Shown here piece after piece: positions 10,466 to 21,147 of a stretch of DNA of 64,000 nucleotides. The stretch comes from Aegilops tauschii subsp. strangulata. Taxonomy: Eukaryota; Streptophyta; Magnoliopsida; Poales; Poaceae. Each line of letters opens with the position of its first letter. Position 1 is the first letter of the stretch. Under the pieces are notes generated by a model. The model was not told where the DNA came from. It searched no databases and saw only the letters and a list, made by a program, of their open reading frames with translations. The translations under genes and the position numbers were made by a program. The stretch is taken from positions 143,856,885 through 143,920,884 of the forward strand of contig NC_053038.3 in NCBI RefSeq assembly GCF_002575655.3, in the 5' to 3' direction.

Positions 10466-11235
10466 CTACCGTGTTCTACTCTTCCTCGTTTTCTGTGTGG
10501 TGCGGCCTCGTTGGCAGCGGGGCGGGGCCTCGGCGGAGCCGGCGATGTCCTCTGTCTCGTTGCCGGCGGGCGGCGCCTCGGCGGACCGGAGGAAATCCTC
10601 CCCCTCGTTGCCGGCATGGTGGGGCCTCGGCAGAGCCGGCGGTGTTCTCTTCATCGTTGTTGGCGCCGCGGGGCCTCGGCGGAGTAGGGCCTCATCGACG
10701 CCAGCGGAGCGGGGACTCATCAGAGCCGACATTGTCCTCTGCCTCGTCCTCGGTTTCGCCAAACAGCGCCTCGCCCACTTCATCGCCCTATTTGTAGGCG
10801 GCCGCAGCCTCCGCCACCCGCATGCGGTACCGCGAGCGCTCGAGGCAGCCCTCGCGGGCGGAGCGGTACGAGTCGAGCAGCGCCTCCTGCTCCGCCCGCT
10901 CCGCGGCGACCTGCTCCTCCGCCTACAGGTGCTCCTGGAGGAGATGGTGGTTGTAGGCGGCGTCGGCCTCCGTCTCCCGGAACTGCTCCTCACGCTTCTG
11001 CCTCACCGTGTCCATATATTGGGTACGGGCATCGCCGATGGTCATGCTGCAATGCCCGGCGAGGATGGCGCGGAGGAGGGGGTTGGCGCCGGATCATCGA
11101 CTACCATGTTCTCCATTGGTACGTTGTCGTCCCTCCGGCTGCCTGCCGGCCAGCCAGTCGGCAGCAATGGCTGCCATCTCCTTGTGGTCCGTCGTCCGCC
11201 CGTCTCGAAGAGCGCTGGAGCGCGAGGAATCCATG
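10466..11235 (-). pseudogene. Unknown GC-rich gene relic with coiled-coil-like middle
   Basis: The best coding signal is on the minus strand. From an ATG near 11,232 it reads MDSSRSSALRDGRTTDHKEM and later a Glu/Arg/Ala-rich stretch (TVRQKREEQFRETEADAAYN, then AEEQVAAERAEQEALLDSYR) that should form a helix or coiled coil. A tail follows with repeated acidic GSAEAPP and NEE-type units. The frame is interrupted by several stops and at least one frameshift. The long plus-strand frame over the same bases is low-complexity and lacks this order, so I treat it as a shadow. I do not recognise the family; it may be a transposon-borne gene, since GC-rich repeated flanks surround it. Confidence 0.4.
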
Positions 11236-11689
11236 GTGGGCCGTAGTGGTGTGGACAGGAGAATAGGAACGAATGCGGATGACTGCGGCTATGGCCGGCA
11301 CAGCAGTTTATATAGCAATGGTGGGCGGCGGAGGGACGGACGTGTGGCGCCGAAGTAGCCGCCGCGGCAACCGCGTATCATTAATGTGGGCGGCAGAAGG
11401 ACAGACGGACGACACTTGTGTCATTTGAAAGCGGAGCAATCACATGCACCGGGAAGCGGGGCGGGCGGCGCTGACCATTTCGGGCGGAAAGCGCGCGCGG
11501 GCTAGGGAGGCTGTCTGGGTGGGCCAGGGCAGTCAGACTCGTGCTTGGCAGCGAGTCGGTCCAGCAGCCGGACATGCTGGCTCGCCAGCTACCTCACCGA
11601 GTTGAGCGACGACAATCAGACGATGGACGTAGCTTCCGACCAGGAGCCGGCGCCACTGTCCAAGCCGGTTCATGCCGTGTTCACCATAG

Positions 11690-12023
11690 CAGGTGCGGCC
11701 GCACTTCGACACCCTAATGGCGGAAGAGCTACCAGCGTAGGAGGACCTGTCCTGCAACCTATGTCTCCGCAACGAGCACCGGTGAACAAGCGAACGACAA
11801 TGCCGTCGCGGACATGTGGCCCTATGATCCTGGCTTCCCGAATGAGCAGCGGGCGCTGTATCAGACCATCCGTAGGGCCCGCGAGGCCCTCTCCATCGTC
11901 CTTCGAGTTGTTGCGCTCGCCGTGGCGCCATCGTCTCGCGTTGTCAACATGGTCAACGGACATGAGGATGAGGAGATTACTTTACTTGGAGAGGATGACA
12001 GTGGGGACCCACCAAGGCCATAG
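11690..12023 (+). pseudogene. C-terminal part of an unknown broken gene
   Basis: A likely acceptor (CACCATAG, ending 11,689) precedes VRPHFDTLMAEELPA, then a stop, then EDLSCNLCLRNEHR. A shift to another frame gives GEQANDNAVADMWPYDPGFP and about 60 more residues ending in an acidic EITLLGEDDSGDPPRP and a TAG at 12,021. The smooth amino-acid character across the break suggests one gene with a stop and a frameshift. The middle (QTIRRAREALSIVLRVVALA) would be a helix. No family was recognised. It is divergent in direction from the relic at 10.5-11.2 kb, with about 450 bases between them. Confidence 0.4.
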
Positions 12024-12892
12024 CCGCACGTACGCAAGTGCTTCCTTATGAGTATATAAAACTATAATTTTTTTTGCTTCCTCTTGGTTTCCTGACATCA
12101 CGGTCCCACACCATTGTCAACCTATGTAGTCAATAAACGAGAGAATTGCACAAGAAGCGGCCGACAGCTGGGACCAAGCAGCTCGAGCAGTATTTGTGTT
12201 TTTGAGGTGTGAGCACTGTAGAGTTTTTCTTGAGTGATGTTTAGCCCAGATATTAAATTTTCTCCTCTGAACTACAACAAAAACATCGCTGCAGCTATTA
12301 ACTGGGTGGGTTGTGGCCCGTCTAGCCCAGGCCAGATATCCAACCCAGATATTAATTTTTTTCAAGCTGAAAATAGCTAGCCCAGCTATATTTGTTTAGG
12401 AATACCCAGGCAAGGTCAAGTTGTTATTCTCCGCCCCGCTGGGTTGCAAATCTTTCCTAGCTGGGATGCATTTGGCTTAACAAGAAAATGGGCTTTAAGA
12501 AATAATAAATGGAATGTAATTATAAAAACTGGGCAGTAACTATAAAAATGCACCAAACAAGTAATTACTTTATAAAATATTATTTTTGGATATTGAAAAT
12601 TTTAATTTCATTAATTGTTGCGAGCGCAATGTTTCGTTGGATTTTTACATAATATAAATTTATATTGAAATTGTATTTAATCAGACTAGAAATTTCGGGA
12701 TACAAATATTTTGGATCCCATCAAAATGTGGGAAATTTTATTGAATTATGTTTTGAACGGTTGGTTGAAATGGGTTGTACTTTTAAAAACTGTAAATGGG
12801 TTGTAGTAAATTCCATTAGAATTCCAAAATTGGCTGCACATTCTTACAAATCTCAAATGGGCTATCAGTTCTCTGCCACACACTTGTGGCCT
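12024..12892. other. AT-rich stretch, no gene
   Basis: It contains several phrases such as GGCTAGCCCAGCTAT and TAGCCCAGGCCAGATAT in both orientations, and long AT-rich runs. The look is of an old non-autonomous transposon, but I could not find ends. Confidence 0.4.
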
Positions 12893-14560
12893 TACTAAGT
12901 TGACGCGTCCCCTAAAAAAAAGAGAGTTGACGCGTATGCAAGGCTTTGTCAACTTATAGTCAACACACGGTTCTAGCAGCAGTGGTCGTTGGATGTCCAT
13001 CCAATGGATGCCGTGCTTCTTCTTCAATCTCGGATATTCTAGCTTTACCCGCCCAAAAAATGGTTCCTCCCCCTGACATCTGGGGCACACCGTTTTGGAA
13101 GCTGACCCATGGGCCTACTAAGTTGACGCGTACCAAGGGCATTGTCATCTTAGTCAATATAAACGATTCAAGCTGTAGTGACCGTACGATGTCCATCCAA
13201 CGGTCGTTGTGCTTCTTCAACATCTGGTCTTCTTGCTCCAGCCACCCACAGCAGCGCCGGTCGTGCCGCCTGCTCCTGCCTCTCGTGGCCGGCTGTGCTG
13301 CCGCGCAGGCCTCACCGCCCCTACTACTCCCACCGCTGGCCAGGGCATCCCTCCACTCACCCACACCCCCTGTTATTTTGCAGCGACGGCAGCCTCACAC
13401 CGCAGCCGAACCAGTGAACCTCGTACTCCTCTCCGCGTGGGCATCCACTATCGTGTCTTCCCCGGCCCCGCGTCGTCCCCTTCCTAGGCCTCGCCGTCGT
13501 CCACCACCCTGGTGCTCTCTACGCGGCGTGCTCAACGTGGTCATGGAATGACTTCCATCGGAAGAGTACTGTACGTGGAGAGGCTGACAGCTGGGTCCAC
13601 GGCAACCGCAAGGAAGTGCCTCCGTATTACGCGGAAAATAATTATTCCTCCACCTGACAGTAGGGACCCACCGGACGGGCCACCGTATTTGGCAAAAAAA
13701 TGTTTCCCCCTGACTGCTGGGATCCACCGGACGGGCCAACGTATTTCACGAAAAAAACGTTCCCCCCGCTGTCAGCTCGGACCCACCGGAGGTGCCTCCT
13801 TATTACGCACAAAAAATGAATACTCTCCCTGCTAGTTGGGACCCACCTTGGTGGGAGGCTGACTTGTGGGCCTACTAAGTTGACGGGGACGGAGTGCTTT
13901 GTCAACTTAGTCAATATGAACGATTCTAGCTCCAGTGATCATACGATGTCCATCCAACGGCCGTAGTGCTTCTTCAACCTCTGGTCTTCTTGCTCCAGCC
14001 GCCCAAAGCAGCGCCGGTCGTGCCATATGCTCCTGCCTCCCGTGGCCGGCTATGTTGCCGCAGAGGCCTCACCACCCCTACTATCCCCACCGCTGGCCAG
14101 GCCCTGCGGCAATGGCAGCCTCACACTGCAGCCGAACCAGTGAACCCTCGTACTCCTCTCCGCGTGGGCTTCCACTGCCGTGTCATCCCCTTCCTAGGCC
14201 TCGCCGTCGTCCACCGCCCTGGTGCTCTCGGCGCGGCGTGGTCAACGTGGTCAAGGAACGACTTCCATCGGAAGAGTACTGTATGTGGAGAGGCTGACAG
14301 CTGGGTCCATGGCGGCCGCAAGGAAGTGCCTCCTTATTACGCGCAAAATAATTATTCCTCCACCTGATAGCAGGGACCCACCAGACAGGCAACTGTATTT
14401 CGCAAAAAAAACGTTTCCCCCTGACTGCTGGGACCTACCAGCTACATCTTCGCACGCAAGGAAGTGCGTCCGGGCAAAAAAAACGATTCGCCCCCCTGAC
14501 TGCTGGGACCCACCAGCTATATCTTCGCAGGCAAGGAAGTGCCTGACAGTCGGGACCCAC
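12893..14560. repeat. Large imperfect tandem repeat, about 760-bp unit
   Basis: Three starts share CTACTAAGTTGACG, then TGTCAACTTAGTCAATAT or a close variant, then GATGTCCATCCAACGG and CTTCTTCAAC: near 12,893 (diverged), 13,113 and 13,876. Copies 2 and 3 also share TCGTACTCCTCTCCGCGTGG and GGAAGAGTACTGTA. Within copies a smaller motif, CCCCTGACTGCTGGGACC-CACC, repeats every 50-80 bases. Frames on either strand are byproducts of the repeat. The class is unknown. Confidence 0.7.
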
Positions 14561-14574
14561 CTGGTCGAAGCGTA

Positions 14575-14765
14575 CGTAGCGTTTTCATTCTGGTCGCGAA
14601 CGTGTACATACATACTGGTCGATGTAGAGGCGCGCACGTAGCATTTACACGTACGTACAGCGGCCAGTGTGCGAGAAAGAAAATACGGCCACGTACGTAC
14701 GTACGGGCTGGGTCTCGAACGCCTACTCGCACATACGTACGACCACGGCTCGTGTACATGGTTGG
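14575..14765. promoter_or_regulatory. ACGT-dense segment
   Basis: The core ACGT occurs about a dozen times in under 200 bases, including TACGTACGTACGTACG. ACGT is the core of plant bZIP and bHLH sites, so this could act as a promoter-like cluster. It could equally be a simple-sequence expansion. There is no gene immediately downstream that I trust. Confidence 0.25.
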
Positions 14766-14844
14766 TCGGAACAGAGAAATAGCGTCGTCGTCGTGTTCAT
14801 GGGGAGCCAACCAGCTGGGTCGGAACGGAATGCGTCGTCGTGTT

Positions 14845-15145
14845 CATCGAGAGGGCTTGGACGGAACAACCGATGGAAACGAGGCCTGGCGTACCGCAGA
14901 ACGGAGGAAACGGCCTTGTGTTCTACCGGCCACGGTCGAAACGGGATCCTGTTCATCGGGAGGGGTCTGGCGTACCACAAAACGGTGGAAACAGACCTCC
15001 TACAGTCGAAATGGGGGTCTTGTTGATCGGGAGGGGCGTGGCGTACCGCAAAACGGAGGAAACGGACTTGTTATGGAGCGCTACGGTCAAAACGGGGGTC
15101 CTGTTCATCGGGAGGGGTGTGGCTTACCACAAAACGGGACTCCAC
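14845..15145 (+). repeat. 71-81-bp tandem repeat, 4 copies
   Basis: GCGTACC(G/A)CA(A/G)AACGG recurs near 14,890, 14,971, 15,042 and 15,123. Each copy is preceded by TGTTCATCGGGAGGGG or a variant. The spacings are 81, 71 and 81. Frames through it give repeated VPQNGGN or AYHKTE phrases, which reflect the repeat and not a protein family. Confidence 0.8.
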
Positions 15146-15149
15146 GGGA

Positions 15150-15540
15150 TACTGTTCATCTCCACCGTCGACCCCCTCCAGCCTCCACGGGCTACTGTTC
15201 ATCCACCGTTGACCTCCTCCAGCCTCCACCTGTGACTGTTCATTCACGGGCTCCTGTTCATCCAGCCTCCACCGTGCACTACTCCACCGGCTACTGTTCA
15301 ACCAGCCCTCTCCACGGGCTCCTGTTCAACCACCCCTCCACGAGCTACTGTTCATCCAGCCCTCCACCGTCTACTGTTCATCCTGCCCTCCACAGGATGG
15401 TCCTGTTCATCCAGCCCCAACCGGCTCGATAGATTGGGGTCCTGTTCATTCAGAGGCAACACCACGGGGTCCTGTTCATCCACCCCCACCGGGAACTGTT
15501 CATCATAAACCCCCCACCAACGCTCACTGTTCATCCAGAG
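15150..15540 (+). repeat. Short tandem array built on CTACTGTTCATCCAGCCTCC
   Basis: TGTTCA occurs about 13 times between 15,155 and 15,535, spaced 24-43 bases. Most copies are followed by TCC or CC and preceded by GGCTAC or GGTCC. The spacing is irregular and there are no unique spacers of fixed length. Confidence 0.85.
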
Positions 15541-15589
15541 GTGGCATCGATCGGCTTCAGTTAGCAGCAGTAGCGAAGGAATCGCTCCA

Positions 15590-15715
15590 TCGGGTTCAGT
15601 TAACAGCCATCGATCGATCACTCGGGTTCAGTAACGCGTAGCCTGCAGTGCAATCACTCGGGTTCAGTTAGAGCCCAACGCCTCGCTCGGGTTTAGTTAG
15701 AGCCCAACTCCTCGC
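15590..15715 (+). repeat. CTCGGGTTCAGTTAG short repeats
   Basis: CGGGTT(C/T)AGTTA or CGGGTTCAGTAA appears five times within about 100 bases. Two of the copies are followed by GAGCCCAAC. Short direct repeats like these are usual in CACTA subterminal regions, which fits the terminus at 16,035. Confidence 0.6.
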
Positions 15716-15759
15716 ACCCACAAGAGAAACGCGCATCGCTCGGCCCCGACCACCCACCG

Positions 15760-16035
15760 TAACCAGGAACACCCTGATATTTTCCTCGCCCTCGCTTCTA
15801 CCACGGTTTTTTCTGTCATGGACGGCCCAAAGAATGTCATGCAGCTGCGTGTCCGGCCCGCCCAGGACAAAAAGCCCATTTTCTGTCATGATTTTTTGTC
15901 ATAGAAGTAGGACCCCACCACATCTATGATGATACCAGGTTTTGTCACAATTATCGTCATAGAAGTGTCATAAGTATGACAGAAATTTTTTTCGTTCGGC
16001 CCAAAATGTCACGGATGTGTCTTTTTTTTGTAGTG
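15760..16035. mobile_element. Right end of a CACTA-type transposon
   Basis: The segment ends TTTTTTTTGTAGTG at 16,035; on the minus strand this reads CACTACAAAAAAAAGACACA, a CACTA terminus. Inside are repeated TGTCATAGAAGT, ATGACAGAAA and TTTCTGTCATG phrases in both orientations, as expected for subterminal transposase-binding repeats. I did not find the partner left end in the window, so the element is truncated or its left end is unrecognised. The GC-rich arrays from 10.2 kb may be its interior. Confidence 0.55.
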
Positions 16036-16779
16036 CAAGCTTCGCGAGGCGGGCGACACAAGACCTCCTCAGGAGTGGCCTCACCAGGTTGGCTCGCGAG
16101 GTGCGGAGCGATCAAGGCAAGGGACACCTCGTGAGGTTCCTGTGACGCAAGCCATGACGACTGGAGCCAGGCGGGCGCGAGAAGTGTCCTCGTTTCCTCT
16201 TTGGTGCTAAAGGGGCAAGCGCAGGCGAGGAGTCCCGAGGCATCAGGCAAAAGTTTCCATATCGGTGCAACGAGACCAAGACCAGCAGGACGGCAGGACG
16301 AAGGTCACCATGGAGCCCAAAACGGCGTCACCACCAGAGCCTTTGGCTAGTACTAGTTGTCTCCCTTCGAATTTGGCTGTTGTTGGCTCCCTTCCCGCTC
16401 AATATTTGGGGAGAGGACCAGGGCCTCTATAAATAGGACTAGCCACCACCGTAGGACGCAACTCAACTCATCTTGGACTAGATCCATTCGATCTTCAAAC
16501 ACAACAAGCACAAGAACACCTCTCCTCAGAAGGCTGTTCTTCCCTTGTAACTGTACATCCTCAGCCCAAGAGGCAATCCACCACACCACACTGGAGTAGG
16601 CTATTACACCACAACGGTAGCCCGAACCAGTATAAATATTGTGTCTCTTGTGTTGCGGGTTATTTGAGCTAGGCCTTGAGATCGCGGTGAGGCTGAGGGC
16701 GTGATTAGGTAGGAGGAGATCTTCATGCGCACACCAGTGTTCGAACCTCAAGGGTTTTGCCGGAACCCGAAATCTGACA
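16034..16779 (+). mobile_element. 5' LTR of gypsy element A (left border uncertain)
   Basis: The right border is clear: GAAATCTGACA ends at 16,779 and a primer-binding-like sequence follows after two bases. A TATA box (CTATAAATAGG, about 16,429) lies where the U3/R boundary would be. The left border is set at the TG of TGCAAGCTTCGCGAGG, which touches the CACTA terminus. It could instead lie further left, with the CACTA inserted in the LTR. The partner LTR is not in the window because the element is truncated at about 33,840. Confidence 0.5.
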
Positions 16780-16781
16780 TT

Positions 16782-16799
16782 TGGCGCACCAGGTAGGGG
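16782..16799 (+). promoter_or_regulatory. Primer-binding site of element A
   Basis: TGGCGCACCAGGTAGGGG lies two bases after the LTR end. It begins TGG as required to pair with the CCA end of a tRNA. The exact tRNA is not certain; Tat-lineage gypsy elements often use tRNA-Arg. Confidence 0.5.
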
Positions 16800-16842
16800 T
16801 GCGCTGGAGCTTTCTTTCCGCCGATTGGCCTCCCGTCGCTTC

Positions 16843-18579
16843 ATGGCATCCATGGTAGACACTCGTCGAGCCCGCGCAGAGCGTCGGGCCGCCCTTGCCG
16901 CCCGCGTCGCTCAGACCGCTCCTGTCGGCGGGCCTCCCCGTCGTTCTTCGTCACCCGCCGCCACCGGCCCGGTGGGAAACGAGCAGCAAGCATCCTCGCT
17001 GCACCCCTCGGTGCGGCGGGACGGCCGCACCGCCACTCCATCGCTGACCCCGGCTGGCTCGTCGTCTCACGCTCGTCGTGCTCCCACGGACGCGCAAGCT
17101 GCGCTGCTCATGGCACGCGAGCTCCTGTGCTACCGCCCTGTCGACGACCTCTACGAGGATTGGCTGGACCGCATCGCCGAGCTCATCAGCGCCGTCGGGG
17201 GCTCCCCTGCGCCGTCTCTCTCGCTGCCTCGACCTCCGCGAGCTGCGGGCGACGTGGCGCACCGAGCGCCTCCACCGCCTCTGCGCCAAGACAGCGTCCT
17301 GGCGCCAATGCGTGCGGCCCCCCGGCGTTACCCACCATGTCGGGCGCCCGCGCGAGAAGAAGGAAGCTGCCAAGAAGTTCCTCGGCCGCAAGAGAACGTT
17401 CCCGCGCTCCCAGCATGCACCAGTGCGACAAGACCGTGCGCCGCTCGCGGTGGTGGTGCGCGGGTACCAAGGGCATGCTCCGCATCAGCAAAGGGTCCCG
17501 GTGGCCACCGCAGGCTGCCACGCCTACACTCCTGAGTTGTGTAGCGTCGGATGGCCGGGCAAGTTCAAGCCAGACCTGCCTCCTCGCTATGACGGCACCC
17601 CCGACCCCCCGGAGTTCCTGCAGCTCTACGAGCTGAGCATCAAGGCGGCCAACGGCGACGAAAAAGTCATGGCGAACTGGTTCCCTATGGCTCTGAAGGA
17701 TGGACCTCGCTTGTGGCTCCTGAACCTCCCCCTGGCTCCATCTCCTCCTGGAACGAGATGCGCGACCGCTTCGACGCCACCTTCCACGGCACTCGCGACC
17801 GCCCTCCGGCCGCGGGTGACCTGCGCCGCATCAAGCAGCAGCCAGGAGAGACCCTGCAAAAGTACATCCAGCGCTTCAACAACGTTCGCCTCAAGATGCC
17901 CAAGGTGACGGACGAGGCCATCATCTCCGCGTTTTCTGATGGCGTCCGCCATGTCAAGATGAAGGAGGAGCTCACCATCCACGAGGAGTTGTGCACGACC
18001 TTGGAGCTATTTAACCTCGCGACCAAGTGCGCAAGAGCTGAGGAAGGGCGCCTTTCCCTCCTCGAGCTCCCAGCTGCTGACCCTGAGGAGAAGAAGGCCA
18101 AGGGCAAGGACGTGAAGCGCAAGGGGGTGGCCGTGCTTGCAGCGGAGCCGGAGACGAAGCGCGGGTGGGACATTCCCGAGTCGTCCAAGAGCAGCCGCCC
18201 GTTCTGCGCCTTCCACAACGTCCACAGCCACAACACTAATGACTGTCAAGAGCTCAGGGCCGTTCGAGACGGACGCCTCGGTCGACGCCCCGAGCACAAC
18301 GACCGGGGCTACGGCCGAGGAGGAGGACGTGGCGGAGGACGCTGGGACGATCGTGGCCCTTGCCAGGAGTGGCGTGACCGGCCTCGCGAAGATCGCTGGA
18401 AGGACCAGCCTCGTGAGGGCGCACGGAGGGTTCAGCCTCGCGAGGACCGCCCCCAGGGCAACGCTGGGCTTCCTCCGCTGCCGCCACCGCCAATAAAGAA
18501 CGACATCCACCATCAGGACGAGGTGGGTGGGAGCTTCCAGGAGCCGCGTGCTATCCCCTGCATCTTGGGCGGAGCTTAG
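16843..18579 (+). pseudogene. gag: gag of gypsy element A, frameshifted
   Basis: The first ATG with good context is at 16,843, in a basic Arg/Ala/Ser-rich N-terminus. The main gag domain reads GKFKPDLPPRYDGTPDPPEF and goes on with ANWFPMALKDGPRLWLLNLP, then SISSWNEMRDRFDATFHGTR and GETLQKYIQRFNNVRLKMPK. This is the Retrotrans_gag (PF03732) pattern. A CHHC zinc-knuckle-like CAFHNVHSHNTNDC lies at about 18,205-18,245, followed by an RGG-rich RNA-binding tail. The reading frame shifts twice (about 17,300-17,540 and about 17,740), and a TAG at 18,577-18,579 sits where GA(Q)APASQRIF should continue, as in a fused gag-pol. Gag would build the virus-like particle. This copy is defective. Confidence 0.8.
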
Positions 18580-18689
18580 GCCCCAGCCTCTCAGCGTATC
18601 TTCAAGCAGTTTGCTCGCGAGGTGAATGCAGTCCTCCCAGGCTCGAGGCCACACGCCCGCTTAGGTGGTCCAAGTGCGCCATCACTTTC

Positions 18690-19322
18690 AGCTCAGCAGA
18701 CCAACTCAAATGCGCGGCCACCACTGGCGCCCTCCCGATGCTTTGCTCATCCGTCATCAGCAACGTGCAAGTCACCAAGACCCTCATCGACGGCGGCGCA
18801 GGGCTCAATGTCCTGTCCATCGGGACATTCAACAGCCTCCAAGTGCCATACGATCAGCTTCAACCTACCAAGCCTTTCTCAGCAGTGACCGACGGTTCCA
18901 CCACCCCGATAGGGCAGGTCCGCCTCCCTGTCAGCTTCGGACAATGCGAAAACTACCGCACCGAGCTCATCGACTTCGACGTCGCCGACATCCATCTGCC
19001 GTACAACGCCATCCTCGGGTATCCAGCCCTGGCCAAGTTCATGGCAGTGACACACCACGGCTACAACGTCCTCAAGATGCCAGGAAGCAGCGGGGTCATC
19101 ACATTGCCCTGCGAAGAAAGAGATGTGGTGTGCTCCCTCGAGCGTGCCTTCCAAGCAGCATCAATTGAAGACCCCGACAACAATGCAGCGCAATACCATC
19201 CTGAGGTCATCCCCAAGAAGAAGAACCAGCTACTCCGCACAGGGCCTCAGGGGAACGGCGCCACAAGTCGTGGCTCGTCAGGATCGGCGCCCGCGCTCGG
19301 GGCGCCTCCCTCCCTCGCATAG
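18690..19322 (+). pseudogene. Retropepsin region of gypsy element A
   Basis: In one frame, WSKCAITFSSADQLKCAATT leads to VTKTLIDGGAGLNVLS. The DGGAG stands for the catalytic Asp-Ser/Thr-Gly box of retroviral-type aspartic proteases. NAILGYPALAKFMAVTHHGY follows and is the typical flap-side segment in gypsy elements. The frame differs from gag, so a frameshift lies between about 18,630 and 18,680. It ends at a TAG at 19,320. The protease would cut the gag-pol polyprotein; here it can only be expressed by chance. Confidence 0.75.
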
Positions 19323-19935
19323 GAAGGCGCGCCCAGCGCATCCTCGGGCAGGGCTCGGGGGCTCTCTTCTGGAGGGCCTCAGACCTTGCCAACATCACGA
19401 GGGAGGCGCTCGGGCACCACATGGAGGCGTGCTTCGCAGCACAGTTCCCTCGGGAGGACACCGGACGAGGAGCACCTAGCGCTCAGGACTTCATTGCCAA
19501 GACCACTCAGGAACTGCAGGATGCAAGAGCCATGCGCGGCGACCGCCGCTCACCTAGCGCGGCTCCCCATTCAGGCGAGGATGGCGGGCTGCGCGTCTGC
19601 GTCGACATCCCAAGGCTCAACAGAGCCGCCTCTCAGGAGCTCTTCTGGCCTTCGCACGCGGGATGCTGCAAGGGCCCACCTCATAGCTATGTTCCCATGC
19701 CATTCGGCCTGCCGCCTTCCAGCGCAACCTGCGGAGCATCTTGGCGGCTCAGGAGGTCAGGCATCACGCAGTCCTGGCGGAGATGGAGACGATCCTCAAG
19801 GAACCACCTAGACCCCCAGAGCCTCCCGAGGCTCAGGGCCCCGTGGCTCGTCAGGAGCAAGCCCTTCACCACGCGTCTTCAGCTGCCCCAACACCCCTTC
19901 GACAACAGAACCAAGTGACATTTTCCAAGTTTATT
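19323..19935 (+). pseudogene. Collapsed reverse-transcriptase remnant of element A
   Basis: Recognisable pieces are AQDFIAKTTQELQDA, GLRVCVDIPRLNRA (compare the RT motif with CVDxxxLNKA) and YVPMPFGLP followed by AFQRNLRSILAAQE in another frame (compare MPFGLKNAGATFQR). The part between these motifs is deleted, and no YxDD box, RNase H or integrase follows. Gag and protease therefore sit directly upstream of a stump, which makes element A a non-autonomous gypsy. The conserved spacing of leftovers suggests internal deletion before the last transposition, but that is inference. Confidence 0.6.
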
Positions 19936-21020
19936 TAGCTGGGAGCGCCCCTCGGGCTGCATCATTCCCAGGCCGTGTGGGTCTGTCCTTGCGGCATGTA
20001 TACTTTTATGCCTTTAGCTTACTCTGCTGGGGGCGCCCCTCGGGCTGCATCATCCCCAAGCCGCTTGGGTCCAGCCCGGTGGCATGTATCGTTCTTGCAT
20101 TTATCTGATCTAGTTCGCTTTCCATGCGTAATCTATCTATGGTTATCACCTGCTTGATTGTCACCCACCATAGGAGCCACGCGCCGAGTGTCTTTCTTCA
20201 GGATCCTTCGCATAAGGAAGCTAGGCACGGTGTCTGTGCTCGGGCCCGTCCCTGCAGTGTCGAAAAATCCAATGGCTGAGCTCTGTCTGGCGGGCCGGCC
20301 CCGTTCCCGTCACCTCCTGGGGTCGTTGGTGCTTGGCCTTCTCATGCGATAGCCTCAGGAGATTCGTTCGGTGCAGGTTGTCTAACCATCTCGCAGGACC
20401 ACCACAGCCACCAAGAACCAAGACTAGGTGCAACCCGCCTTGAGGTAGGGCCTCGTGAGTCCCGCGCTGGCTCACGAGTGCCCAGACGCACCTCGCCTAG
20501 CCCTGCCGTGCAAGCCACATGCCAGGGCAGGGATGTACACGCCCCGGGGGCTCTTCGCAGTAGGGAGTCCCCTCCCACGTACCAGTGGAAGCACCACGCT
20601 CCGCGCTAGCCGTCGACACTGCCGAGGAGCGGCTATGCCCGTGCAAGTGCAAAAGAGCCATGCTCCGCGCTGGTGATAAACAACTGAGGGCGACCTCACG
20701 GCCGTATCAACCTCAGGGAGCCCTTGAGCACAGTGTCTGGCCTCATCGCAACACCTCCCCTAGGGAGAGTCGCGCAAGGGGGCTGGACACGGGGCTGCGC
20801 TCGGGTCACGCCCAAGCGTACGCCACCCAGCCTGGTCCCCGGACCTGGTCGTCGCGTGCCCCTCCCGAGCCGAGCCTCGGCGAGGGCAAAGGTAGGAAGG
20901 TCGTTTGGGTGTCAAGGGGGACTCCTGAGCATCGCGACTCAGGAGCCTAACTGGCCACGTAGCCCCTCACTCCTTGGTCTCGTCCTGGTGATCCGGACGA
21001 CCCAATGGCAGTTGAGGTAT
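19936..21020 (+). repeat. Element A spacer with two tandem repeats
   Basis: GCTGGGRGCGCCCCTCGGGCTGCATCAT occurs at about 19,939 and 20,029, a 90-base duplication. From about 20,918 a second block starts, TCAAGGGGGACTCCTGAGC..., which returns after the CACTA insertion at about 31,130. Such repeats between pol and the antisense ORF are common in this type of gypsy element. There is no gene here. Confidence 0.6.
20918..21020 (+). repeat. Repeat unit left of the CACTA insertion (copy 1)
   Basis: TCAAGGGGGACTCCTGAGCA through GACGACCCAATGGC-GTTGAGGTAT matches 31,130-31,235 with about five differences. It contains a perfect 8-base stem CTCCTGAG / CTCAGGAG. With the CACTA removed, copy 1 continues into GCGCGGGGTCGGGCCCTGCT, exactly as copy 2 does. 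Confidence 0.85.
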
Positions 21021-21147
21021 CACTACAAGAAATATGTCAACTTGTGACCCTCACTATTGGTCCCTAAAAGGTCATTGATTTTCATTTGGGACCTTTTTTT
21101 GACCAAAAACAGATGGTCAAAAGCTGGCAGTCGTAAACTAAAATTAA

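Noticed and set aside
10329..11246. 305-codon plus-strand frame
   Set aside because: Low-complexity Leu/Arg/Gly text. The opposite strand over the same bases has ordered, protein-like content (coiled-coil Glu/Arg part), so this is a shadow.
11545..12051. 168-codon plus-strand frame
   Set aside because: Protein-like text lies in the other two plus-strand frames, joined by a frameshift; this frame has none.
15150..15540. Possible CRISPR-like array
   Set aside because: Units are degenerate, spacing is 24-43 bases, there are no unique spacers or cas genes, and the DNA is plant nuclear.
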